This document shows positions 1 to 10,916 of a stretch of 64,000 bases of DNA, piece after piece. Below the pieces are notes generated by a model. That model ran no database searches, was not told where the DNA came from, and saw only the letters and a program-made list of their open reading frames with translations. Position 1 is the stretch's first letter. Every line of letters starts with the position of its first letter. The position numbers were made by a program, and so were the translations under genes. The stretch is from NCBI GenBank assembly GCA_030737875.1, contig CM060919.1, forward strand, positions 804,929,160 through 804,993,159, in the 5' to 3' direction. The DNA comes from Allium sativum. Lineage: Eukaryota; Streptophyta; Magnoliopsida; Asparagales; Amaryllidaceae.

Positions 1-80
1 TTTACCTACCAATAAATATGGGTAATTAAAGAGAACCTTTATCTACCAATATTCAGTGGTAAAATTTATTGATAGGTAAA
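1..80. repeat. Short inverted repeat at the window edge
   Basis: Bases 1-16 and 65-80 are inverted copies with one mismatch (core TACCAATAAA against TTTATTGATA). A similar motif around ctaccaataattat recurs near 110-140. This resembles the end of a small palindromic element that may continue left of the window. No target duplication can be checked. Confidence 0.35.
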
Positions 81-797
81 TATTGTCAATGTTATAGAAT
101 TGTTGAAGTATTATTATCTACCAATAATTATAGGTAGGTAAAATGTATTATCTACACATATACAGAAGGGAAAGTTACCTGTGATTGGCCCCTACATTTT
201 TCTCATATCATTTTAACCTTTCGTTAAAAATAATGCTAAGTTGTGTGATGATGTGTCATAAAAGTATATTCTAGCAAAAAATTTGAACCAAAGATTTTGT
301 TTACATATCCTAACAATGTTTTTTGTAAAATCATTTCTTTGTTAATTATTTGCAATTATTTTGAAATATGAAATAATTAACAGTTACTGAATTGATAAAC
401 AATAATCAAATTGTAAATAATTAGTATTAAATAATCATTCGTTAATAACTTGTCATACATTGTATTTTTTCCAAACAATTGAGTACAGAAGTTTTAACTT
501 TAATTTTTTTCAAAACTGTTTCACAATTTCACACTAATATGTCATTATCTGAAATGATAAAAACATATTTTATCTAGTTTGTTGCAAAGACACAATCCAT
601 ACCATCCTCTTCGGCTATAAATTTAACATCTTATTTTAAATCAAATCTAACGATACAATTTTCAATCCACGTGATATCTTTTGTGGCCTCAATCCACGTA
701 ATCTCTTTTGGTTGGCCATAATATTAAACCGTAAAAACTGACACAACGAATAAATAACAATATTCTTGGTGGCAACTATTTATTACAAGCGTCATAG
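81..797. other. AT-rich unannotated flank
   Basis: No gene, RNA or recognisable element is visible. The only internal structure is a short direct repeat, tcaatccacgt, at about 664 and 690. Confidence 0.5.
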
Positions 798-814
798 CAC
801 GCGCTTCGCGCGTG
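798..814. repeat. GC-rich perfect hairpin
   Basis: CACGCGC and GCGCGTG form a 7-bp perfect stem around the loop TTC, in a strongly AT-rich background. Helitrons carry hairpins like this just before a CTRR 3' end. No CTRR follows at the expected spacing on either strand, so the element type is undecided. Confidence 0.4.
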
Positions 815-954
815 AGTTATTTTCTTTGCAAATCATATATGTTTAACACATTTAAAATAAAATGATTTACATATATATTTTTATGTTAAAATCATGTGAT
901 TTTATATTTTTTATGTAAGTTTCAATATCAATTGTTTTTGAAGTTTGAACCACT

Positions 955-1440
955 ATTTCTGTTATTATATAATGAAAAATGAATTTGTAAATTAAGTTTA
1001 TTTGTTAGATCTAGATTTTAAGTGGTATATATATATATATATTAATATTTGATAATATTGTTAAATGAACGTTTTTATATGTCAGATCCTATGTTTTAGT
1101 GATATATATTAAGATTTAATAAAATCACGTTAAAATTTATTTAGCAAAGAAAGTTTACTCTTTAGATCTATTTTTAAGTAATAAGCTTTGATAATATTTT
1201 TAGATGAATGGTTTTAATTAGTAAATAAAGTTTAATTGTTATGTCATATTTTGAAGTTATTGTATAAATATGTTTTGAATTTGTAAAGAAAACTAAATTT
1301 TATATCATGTATTTAAGAGATGTTAATTCCTATATTTGATGTTAGATCTTACTTTTAAGGAATATTAAGATTTAAAAATATACATAGAAAGGAGTTTTGA
1401 ATTTGTAATTAATGCTTATTAACCAGATCCTACGTTGAAG
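955..1440. repeat. Degenerate AT-rich tandem repeat
   Basis: The motif agatc(c/t)ta..ttttaag recurs at about 1009, 1084, 1165, 1347 and 1422. Between copies come variants of gaatttgtaaa and aatgaacgttttta. Spacing is about 75-90 bases or multiples of that. It looks like an old tandem array that has decayed by substitution and small indels. Confidence 0.5.
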
Positions 1441-1620
1441 GAAACTTTTTTGCAAGGTAAGCCGGATTTTGTAGTGGTCATACCACTTTATTAGAAGAGA
1501 TTAAAGAAATAAGAGTTATGTATAGGCACAGAAACTCCATATGGTTTGAAGTGCCAGAACACTATACATCACAATACAAGAGAGTAGTATGATACTACCG
1601 CTACTAAATAAAAATCACAA

Positions 1621-2005
1621 TTACTCCTCAACAGAGGAAAAATTGGAGCTATCACTAGATCCTATAACATTGATATACTGCAAAAAGGGTAAAGCAAGGT
1701 CAAGAACATAAAAAGAGTGAGGATTTCGAAATTTGCAATCCAATCCCATGAAAAATCATAGAATAGAGGTTTGTCCCACTCGCCTAACTCACCATCCTCG
1801 ATAAGCACAAATCCTTCTCCTATAACTTTATAATATAGTCTTCTATTGTCATCTTCTATATCACTAATATGTAAGACAAATTATCCCGAGGATCATATCT
1901 CATTATAAAAATGGAATGAACCCACGAATGGGAATCAGATTATCAACAAATACCATCATCCTCTTCATATGAACTATCATTATCTTCCAACTTATCATCC
2001 ACACA
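1621..2005 (-). pseudogene. Decayed protein-coding fragment, family unknown
   Basis: On the minus strand, stretches read as plausible protein although the frame is broken. An acidic segment (DDKLEDNDSSYEEDDG) lies near 1950-2000 and is followed by two stops. A stretch around SWVHSIFIMRYDPRDNLSYI comes next. After a frameshift there is a second stretch containing EGFVLIEDGELGEWDKPLFY. Then comes a T-rich tract ending in a good acceptor (TTTTTGCAG, AG at 1678-1679) and a short last exon-like piece (1621-1677) ending SSVEE and a stop. The composition and acceptor suggest a relic of a spliced gene or an old transposase. I do not recognise the family. It lies directly against family-X copy A. Confidence 0.35.
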
Positions 2006-3734
2006 TGGTGTAACAACCCAGATTTTCAGAACCAATTAATTTTTTCTATTTTAGCTATGTTAATGGATTTGGAATATTTAAAATGATTTATTTTAAGTTA
2101 CAACAATTTAAAATTTATTTTAATCGAAGTTAGAACATAAAAATTTATTTTAATTATAAAATGAGCCTGAAACGGCGTGGTAGTTTGAAAATTCGATTCT
2201 AAATTTCAAATGAATGTACAGGATTCAGAATAAATCGGATCAGTAAAACCAGAAACATTTGAATCTGTTTAATTATATCTTTCTAACGAATGCAAGAAAC
2301 TGAGATTTCATAATATAAATTGAAAGTTATGTCCAGTTTAAAATTTAAAATAATCGCTATATAATTTATATATATTTTAGTATAATATATAGCCCTTAAA
2401 AATAGCCATTTTGCAAACGACCTCCGTTTTCAACGAAACCACTTTTATTGGATCTTGAATGTCAAATTATTACTATATTCTAATTTTCATAATTTTTGGA
2501 ATTGATATGTGAGCGTGGTGAATTTAAACACGTTTGGTCAATTCAGTTTGAATTTAATTGTCTTGAAAATGACCATTTTTCAAAAAATCTCCAAATTCAA
2601 CGAAATTAGTTCTGTTAGGACCGTATCTTCAAAACATAGATAGATTTATTTTTCTGTAATTTTTGGAGTCAGTATGTGGCCCCGGTAAATTAAAATGTAT
2701 GTTTAAATTCAATATATATTGATTTATATTTTAGTTTAAAAAAAATTTGGTTGAAATAGTCGAATTGGCTTATAAAACATATCCCATTGTGTTCAGAAGG
2801 GGGCATTTAGCTAGGGGCGACAGTCGTTGGGTTTAATTTGGAGTTAGTGTTGATAAATAGGTATTTTTGGAATTAAAGGAATTAAAGAATTAGATATAAA
2901 TAGCACGAGCCAATCAAATTTCACCGTAACCTAATTCATTTCTTCAGTAAGCCGCCGTTTTCAAAACCGATTAACGTGATAAAACGCTCGATCCTTCCTC
3001 CGTCAATAAATCTCGATCCTCTCAATGAAACCGTTAAATTCTTAAGGCAATATTGTAGAGGGGAGTGTGTTCTTCAAATCTATAAGATTAGATTTCCCCT
3101 GGTTAAGTGTCTTGCTCGAATCACCTTCACAAAGGCGCGCCGCCTTGCCTGGGATTCTGCCGCCACTTGTAGTTCGAGCTCGATGTTGAAGACCTCACCG
3201 AGAGCTCATGCGAAGAGGGACAGCGTGCGACAAACTGATCATCTTTAAGTGCATCGGTTTTTGAGCAAATCTGAGACCTAGTTTTGAACACAGTTTGAAT
3301 GAGCGGCTGTGTTTAATTAGAAGGAAGGAGAAGGTTTATTTTCTAATTAATTACTTAGTTAATTAATTTAATATATCATCAACCTTTATAAACTCGTAAC
3401 TTTTCATACGAGGTCAAAATCGTGCGAAACTGGATCCATTGCGATCGTGGGGACAAGAGCTTCACAACAAAACTGACCGGGTCCAATTTGGAGCACATAA
3501 AAATTTCGAGCAAATTCAAATCCAAACAGAATCAAAATTCAAAAATTAAAACTGGCGGAGTGGAAACCGAATGTGAGAACTCCTTCTCCCTCTAATTATT
3601 TTACATTTAAATATATACTAGGATGCAAACGGGGTTTAGAAGCCTCCGGCACTATTTATTGTACAAACCATGGTTGTTTGTTTGGATTGTATTGTGGAAA
3701 TTTGGATTGTGGTTGTAAAATTGATTATGAATAA

Positions 3735-4330
3735 AATATTTGAACGAAAAAAATATTTGAACAATAAAAATATCATTTTCATTGAAGGTATAAATAATAT
3801 AAAATATTCATGTGTTGAAAAAAAATATTTGAACAATAAAAAAAATCATTTTTACTGAATGTGTAAATTATATAAAGTATTCATGTGTTGAATAAAATAT
3901 TTGTACAATAAAAATATCATTTTTATTTTTTAAGTAGGACAGATGTGTAGCGCGAAACTACACAGCCGATTAAGCAAAAATATCATTTTTATTGAATGTA
4001 CAAATTATATAAAATATTCATGTGTTGAATAAAATATTTGAACAATAAAAATATCATTTTTATTAAATGTATAAATTATATAAAATTTTCATGCGTTGAA
4101 AAAATATTTGAACAATAAAAATATAACTTTTATTGAATGTATAAATTATATAAAATATTCATGTGTTGAATAGAATATTTGAACAATAAAAATATCATTT
4201 TTAATGAATGTATAAATTATATAAAATATTCATGTGTTGAATAAAATATTTGAACAATAAAAACATCATTTTTGTTGAATGTATGAACTATTAAAAATAT
4301 TCAAGTGTTGAAATAAATATTTTATGTTAA
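3735..4330 (+). repeat. AT-rich array, about 71-bp period, in copy A
   Basis: Units contain attcatgtgttgaa, aacaataaaaat and atcatttttattg. The aacaat motif recurs at 3760, 3832, 4041, 4111, 4182 and 4253, a spacing of 70-72. Each unit holds a perfect inverted repeat, AATAAAAAT-ATC-ATTTTTATT. One unit is interrupted near 3930-3975 by an unrelated segment containing the hairpin TGTGTAG-CGCGAAA-CTACACA (3944-3964). Confidence 0.75.
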
Positions 4331-5109
4331 AAATATAATTTTTAACCTATATATGAACGACATAAAATTCTCCTGAAATGAGAATAAATATTCATCTACT
4401 AATCGAATGATTTTTTTATGTACACCCATTTAACTGATATTGATTGGGACGATAAATTTTACACATCGCCCAACTGCACAAAAAATATTCTATATTTGTT
4501 GGTTGAAATTCCACACGGGTATTGGGATGATATTTGACATATACTATTCTCAATTGTTTAGTTGTATGTCCATCGATTGGTTGACAGACTGTTGTGAGCG
4601 TTAATTATTTATATTTAATGCTTATGCAGTCTTGTTGTGCACTCCGGATGATGGTTGATTGCGTATCATTATTGTTGTGTATATGTGCTGTAGAAAATCC
4701 ATATAAATAAATTATATGTTAATTGGTAGGGTCTGATTCTAGTTCAGAATAACCAATATTTTAAAATAACGAATTTCTTAAAATAATATTCAGTAAAGGA
4801 TTAAAAAGTGAATTTGATGTCCGATTTTGGATGGACACGAGAATATTGAAATGTGTGAAGCCGTGTTGATTAGATATGCACCATTTTAACGCGAATGATA
4901 TTTATATCGATTATATTCATTTTTATAATGAATATCAAATAGGAAATGATTTCAAAATCAGATATTTTGAAAATATTATCATTTAAATATTACAATGATA
5001 AGGAGTATTCAATTTTGATATAAAATTGAAATGAAAGTGAGAATCATTTTAAAATAGATTTATACAAAATGGAAATCGATGAAATATATATAGTATATAT
5101 ATTATATAT

Positions 5110-5448
5110 TTAATGTACTAAATAGAACGCGTCACGCCGCGACCGTTCGCGAATTTCGACCATTGACTTCGAATTGATGTTATGGGAGATCCGACCGTCG
5201 GATTCTCCAAAACCTGGAACCGTTGGGTTCGTATCGAAAAGATATTTCCAATGAATATAAGAGATTTGAAATCTAATGGTTGGATTTGGAATTATGTCCA
5301 AATCAAATTTGGAAAAGGTCGCAACAGCAGTTCGATGACTGTTGATGGAAATCGACTGAAAGGGCCTTAATAAAATTATTAAAAATATTGATAATTTGTG
5401 TAAAATCATAATAAATGATTTGGAAAGAATTGGGATTAAAATTTCCAT
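5110..5448 (-). CDS. Antisense hypothetical ORF in copy A
   Basis: A 112-codon open frame lies antisense to family-X copy A. The shown start is at 5448, and an internal methionine begins MILHKLSIFLIILLRPFQSI, a hydrophobic segment that could be a signal or membrane anchor. The rest is polar, with IPNPTIRFQISYIHWK and ending near SMVEIRE. The frame at 9623-9937, in the reverse copy, is clearly homologous and also open. Function is unknown. It may be a chance frame kept open in AT-rich DNA, since the underlying nucleotide similarity alone would give protein similarity. Confidence 0.3.
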   Translation of the reverse strand: MEILIPILSKSFIMILHKLSIFLIILLRPFQSISINSHRTAVATFSKFDLDIIPNPTIRFQISYIHWKYLFDTNPTVPGFGESDGRISHNINSKSMVEIRERSRRDAFYLVH

Positions 5449-6196
5449 ATTTGGAGAGATAAGAATATATTTTTATCAAAATGAATTAGTTATTAACTAA
5501 AAGGATAATCCAGTAATTTTTAAATAAATAAATTGGATTTATAAAGGGTTTTAATAAAACCAGAAATTTCCAATATATAAATTGGAATGGATTTGAATAG
5601 AAATCATCTTCGGAATATTTCTATATTGGATTCCGTGACTATACGGATATTGTAGAGGAATTTGGAAGATAGATATATATATATATCGTTATTCCCCATA
5701 CAATATGTGTTGGTTTCAGAATTTGATATTGAATATAAGCCGGTATATCAGAGCCTTATATTTAATATTAAATTGGATTTTGGTTTTGTTGTGAATGGTG
5801 TCTTTAGTAACACTATTCTTAAGCCCCATGTGAAAATAATAAATCTTTTAATTAAGTTTATTAGAGTTTCTAATTATATTTAGTAAATGAAATAAATTGA
5901 ATGTGAATTAGGTTTATTGTGAACTGTGTTTTTAACGACATTCGTTCTTTAACCCGATTAACAGTGAAATGTGATTTAGAATTTATAAATCTTTTTTATT
6001 AAGATTTAATGGAAATTTTCCAAAGTAAAGTTTTCCAATTTAATAAAATAAATTAGGAGTGAATGGAATTCGATTGGGTAATAATCAAAGTGAACTTTTG
6101 TAGAGGAAAACTGTTAACATATATGGAATTTAAAAGTCTTTGTCGTTATTCCATTTATATTATTAGTCAGATACGGAAATTGATATCGATTATATA

Positions 6197-6751
6197 TGTA
6201 AGAACCCTGATTTTAAAAACCTATTTAATTTTTTTAGCTATTTTGATGGATTTTGAATATTTAAAATGATTTATTTTAAATAATAACGACTAAAAATTTA
6301 TTTAAATCGAAGTTAGAACGAATAAATTTATTTTAATTATCAAACGAGCCTGAAATGGCGCGGTAGTTTGAAAATTCGATTTCAAATTTCAAATTTCAAA
6401 TGAATGTACAGGATCCAAAATAAATCGGATTTCAGTAAAACCAGAAATATTTGAATCTGTTTAATTTTATATTTCTAACGAATGTGAAAAATCCAGATTT
6501 CGTAACGTGAATAAAAAGTTATGTCCAGTTTAAAATTTAAAATAGTTGCTATGGAATTTATATATATTTTATATAATATATAGCCCTTAAAAATAGCCCT
6601 TTTGCAAATGACCTCCATTTTTGACGAAACCACTTTTGTTGGATCCGGAATGTCAAATTATTTCTAGATTCCAATTTCCATAATTTTTGGAATTAATATG
6701 TGAACATGGTGGATTTAAACGTGTTTGGTCAATTCAGTTTGAATTTAATCA
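6197..6751 (+). mobile_element. Family X copy B, first part
   Basis: Starts TGTAAGAACCC, a variant of the family-X terminus, directly after copy A stops. It runs collinearly with the start of copy A: ggcgcggtagtttgaaaat near 6358, then ttgcaaatgacctcc and gaaaccacttttgttgg. It is interrupted at 6751 by the reverse-oriented copy and resumes at 23983. The flanking aatca (6747-6751) is repeated at 23978-23982. Confidence 0.75.
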
Positions 6752-8456
6752 TGTAGCAATTTGGAATTTCGCTCGATTCGAATCGATTGCTAAACCGACC
6801 AAGACCGTTCGAAACCCCAGATTGCTTTGAGGACAAGACGAATCAGAACACAAATAGAAGAACATTTCATTGCTTATTACAACAATTTACATCAGATTAC
6901 AAGAATATACAGAGTATGAATAAATATTACACATTTGATAAATATCAGAGATTTAAATTACATTTAAATACATAACAGCGGAAAAATAATACAAAGCACA
7001 ACTGAAAGAAATACACGGATACAGAGCTTTCCGAGTATCGTTCCAGCTGTAAACCAGGATCCTGTGAATATAAATCTACAAAACCCAACTAGTAGCTGCC
7101 CGTGCGGAAAATAAGGGCACCCAGAGTTTAGGTTAAAACAATAAACTCCAGGTTAGTCATGTGACTGGTGTGAGAACTAAAAACAGTTATTAATCTTTAT
7201 TTTTAAAGTTAGGTAAATCAAGGGACCACGCCGTATAACATGGAACGGGTTTCCTCCCAAGAATACCAGTGCATAAAACAAACAGCGCAATGCTAAATAA
7301 AGAAAAATGAAGCTATTATAAGACCCAGGTCCCATCACACAATGCAACGCAAGCCAAAGGATAGGGTTTTACCTTATAATAGCCAAAGAATGCTTGATAT
7401 GCTAAATTTCATCTTTTATTATTACTATAAGTGAAGAAAACAACTTCAATCATAATGTGTAAATCATAGACGACATAAGTGTCGCATACCACTATGTCGC
7501 CATACTAGGCTCTACAAATAAAATCGAAATGTCACGTATTGGAAATTGGATTTCCGTCATGAGTCGAGGCAAGGGGCAAGCTCCTCTCCTTCGAGACACT
7601 CTAGCAAATGTCTCAGGACCACACACAACGATCCTGGAATCTCCAAGTCCGGTCCTCTCTTACTTTTGAGGATTAGTATTCCTGAACACACATTTCCTGG
7701 TCCTATCAGACCTATATCCGAGGCGCCTCGCATTCCAATAACCACATAGGTAAAAATAATATAAATGTCAGGGCTGGTAGGTCACTGACATCACCCATAG
7801 CTAGAAAGAAACGTCGTGCACTCCTTGGATCCTTATCATGTTTTTGACTCATACCGAGGTGTAAGGCTCGCGAATCAACGCTATACACAAAGCTATGCCA
7901 CATAGGTCGTGCTTTGATCATCAACCACAAGACTTTGCTTTTCAACAGAAACCTTGATCATCTGCCACTTAGGCATGCCACACAGGCAATTCATGCCATG
8001 CGATTGATATCCATCAATATACAACCTCTGAGCTCGTACGTCTCAGAGAAGGGCGTTAAGCAAGAGAATAAATTCTCCGCTGCCAAACAGATATATATTT
8101 AATAGAAATCAATCACACTGAATATAATCCAATGTCAGACACACAATCCATTTACAAGTTCGTTCTGGGTCTGAACGAAACCGGAGGAACCTTATTCCTC
8201 GCATACCCATCGATCTCTAAGTACATCTAGATGATCACCAACTGATTCCCTCCTCTTGGGTGTACATCCCAATCAAGATCATCAGTAATCATCAAAACTA
8301 TGTGAAGACCTCCGGTCTTCAACCACCGTCTTCATCGTCGACTTATCGTCGAATCGGTTATTCAGAATGGGTATAAAACCCGGCCTTTCTGAATAACCCA
8401 CGTATATAATAAACAAGTGTTACACAAACACAACATACGCCTCATTCCAATTCATC

Positions 8457-8575
8457 AGTCACTAACCGTAAATTAGTAAGAGAACAATTTTATAAGTATT
8501 AACCCCAAAGGCCGAAACCAACTTCAGATCAATACCGAGGAAACCATTCTTCTTAGCTAACCTACAGTTGGTTTC
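8457..8575 (-). repeat. Internal direct repeat of family X, copy 1
   Basis: About 120 bp containing ccgtaaattagtaagagaac and aaggccgaaaccaac, repeated in the same orientation at 10464-10580. Copy A has no equivalent at the position matching 10464, so that copy was probably gained after A and this unit diverged. Confidence 0.7.
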
Positions 8576-8999
8576 TAAATTTCACATTCTTAGGGAAAGG
8601 TTCTCATTAATTTTATCAAAGATAAATTCTTTTAAATTTATTCTTTAGTCTTCCTTTGGATATCAAATCAAACCTTATTAAGGTTTTCTAAACTAGTCGG
8701 GATTAGCGAACCACACCGAAGTAATCATTTATTTTATTTCCCAATCCCAACCTATTCATCCTTGGAGCAAAACTGGTGATACTCCATATCTAACACCACG
8801 GTATTATCGGTAAATATTAATTACCATTTCACATTCAAATCTAATTAAATATTTAACTATCGCTTGGAGCAAAACTGGTGATACTCTGTTCTCGATCATT
8901 TTTAATCTAATTAACGATTCATTAAAACTCCATTTAGTTTTAATCTCCCCACAAATCAATATTAATGGTTATTCAAAGCTAAGAAGTTAATCTTATCTT

Positions 9000-9270
9000 T
9001 AACTGGGTTAAAGAACCAATGTCATTTAAAAACACGGTTCACGATAAACCCAAAATCCCATTCCATTGTTAATCGGGTTAAATAACAGGTGTTATCCAAA
9101 ACACCACTCATGATAAACCCAAAAACCAATTTAAATTCAATTCCAATTAATTTAATTAACTAGACAATTTCACTAAATCTTAAATAAAAGATTTATTCTT
9201 TTCTAAACTTGGTTCAAGAACAATGTTATTTAAGGCACCATTCACGACGAACCCAAAATCCCATTTGATA
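9000..9270 (-). repeat. Degenerate tandem repeat inside the family-X unit
   Basis: Three units share (c)acgataaacccaaaa and ggttaaa.aacaatgttat; on the minus strand each reads as a variant of tttgggtttatcgtgaa. Unit spacing is roughly 100-130 bases. Equivalent units are visible in copy A near 5790-5960. Confidence 0.5.
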
Positions 9271-9622
9271 TTAAATACAAGGCTTTGAATAGAAAATATA
9301 TCGGCTTATATTCAATATCAAATTCTGACACTAACAAATATCGTATTGGAAATAACAATATATCTTTCAAATTTCCACAACCATATCTGTATAATCACGA
9401 AATCCAACATCGAAATATTCCGAAGATAACTTCGATTCAAATCCATTCCAATTCGTATATTGGAAATTCTGATTATTTTTAAAACCACTTCAAATCCAAT
9501 TTATTTATTCAAAAACATTGGATTATAATTCTGGTTCATAACTTGTTCATTTCAATAAAAATATATTTTTATCCTTTTTAAATATGTGATTTTTCACCCC
9601 AATTCTTTATAAATCATTTATT

Positions 9623-9937
9623 ATGATTTTACACAAATTATTGATATTTTTAATAATTTTATCAAGGGTCGTACAGTCGATTTCCAATAACTGTTGTCAA
9701 ACTGCACTTACAACGACCATTTCCAAATTTGATTTGTACATAATTCCAAATCCAACTGTTAGATTTCAAATTTCTAATATTCATTGGAAAGATCTTTTCG
9801 ATACAAACCCAAAGGTTCCGGTTTCAGGAGAATCCGATAGTCGGATCTCCCGTAACGTCAATTCAAAGTCAATGGTCGAAATTCGCGAATTACCGCAGCG
9901 CGGCGCGTTCTATTCAGGCCATTTAATATATATATAA
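9623..9937 (+). CDS. Antisense hypothetical ORF in the complete family-X copy
   Basis: A 104-codon open frame, antisense to the minus-strand family-X unit. It begins MILHKLLIFLIILSRVVQSI, then has IPNPTVRFQISNIHWK and NSKSMVEIRE. It matches the antisense frame at 5110-5448 over about 90 residues. The two nucleotide sequences differ at many sites, and a length difference in the middle is in frame. The N-terminus is hydrophobic. No known family is recognised. Two copies are too few to tell selection from chance. Confidence 0.3.
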   Translation: MILHKLLIFLIILSRVVQSISNNCCQTALTTTISKFDLYIIPNPTVRFQISNIHWKDLFDTNPKVPVSGESDSRISRNVNSKSMVEIRELPQRGAFYSGHLIYI

Positions 9938-10463
9938 TATATGTATTATATATATTTCGTCGATTTCAATTCTAAACGTATTTTATAAATCGTTTAAATT
10001 GGTTTTAAAAACGATTTCAACTTCATATTTAATTTTAAATAAAAATTGAATATTCCATATCATTAATATATAAATGATAATATTTTCAAAACATTATATT
10101 TTGAAATCACTTCCATTTCTATATTCATTATAAAAACGAATATAATCGATATAAATATCGTTCGCGTCAAAATGGCGCAAATCTAATCAACACGGCTTTA
10201 TATATTTCAATAACTTCGTTATTCTATTCAACAAATGAATATATTTTTTCAACACATGAATATATATTTTATTAAACACATGAATATTTATTCATTCTTA
10301 CTTACAATAAAAATGTGAATTTTATTGTATAAATATTTTATTCAACACATGAATATCTTCAACACATGAATATTCTCAACACATGAGTATCGTTAGCACA
10401 TGACTATTTTTGTTATTTTATATATTTGATGAAATTGTGATTTTATATCGTTTAATTCTTAAT

Positions 10464-10580
10464 CAGACTCCAACCGTAAATTAGTAAGAGAACGATTCCC
10501 TAAGTATTAACCCCGAAGGCCGAAACCAACATCAGATCAATACCCAGGAAACCACTCATCTTAACTAGTTTCCAGTTAGT
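10464..10580 (-). repeat. Internal direct repeat of family X, copy 2
   Basis: Second copy of the 120-bp unit described at 8457-8575. It lies among aacacatgaatatt motifs (10230-10410 and 10630-10700), the same motif as in the 71-bp array of copy A. Confidence 0.65.
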
Positions 10581-10916
10581 TTCTAATTTTATATATTATA
10601 AAGATGTGAATTTTATTGTTAAAATATTTCGTTCAACACATGATAAGTTTCAACACATGAATATTCTCAATACATGACTATTTATTCTATTCAACACATG
10701 AATCTTTATTTTATAATATTCTTTATTTTCCAAATTGGAATGAGGCCCAATCAATTACCATATAATGTTAATTATATGGATTCCATACAACACATATATA
10801 TAATAGCAATGATAAATAATCAACCATCATCCAAAGTGCACTACACAACTGTCTGTCAACCTACCGATTGATATACAACTAAACAATCGGGATTAGTGTA
10901 CGTCAAATATCATCCC

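Larger units (their letters stand above)
2009..6196 (+). mobile_element. Family X copy A, truncated LTR-like repeat
   Basis: Starts TGTAACAACCCAG, the terminus shared by all family-X copies here. About 4.2 kb follow collinearly with the complete minus-strand copy at 6752-23977. In order: a conserved 5' region with ttgcaaacgacctcc and gaaaccactttt motifs (2400-2650), a TATA-like tataaata at 2895-2902, a GC-richer block (2950-3320), GTGAGAACTCC at about 3572, the conserved segment beginning gatgcaaacgggg (3622), an AT array, and the region around cccacacgggtattggg (4512). It stops at 6196 where copy B begins. No coding capacity for reverse transcriptase or integrase is seen. Classification as an LTR is inference from the complete copy. 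Confidence 0.6.

Noticed and set aside
798..814. Helitron 3' end suggested by the hairpin
   Set aside because: No CTRR end at the expected distance on either strand and no matching 5' TC terminus seen.
2976..3248. 90-codon ORF in the GC-richer block of copy A
   Set aside because: No domain, not conserved as a frame in the other X copies; more likely a leader or exon-like non-coding block.
7546..7945. Overlapping short frames on both strands in the 3' part of the X unit
   Set aside because: Short, overlapping, no recognised domain; the region fits a transcribed LTR 3' part.
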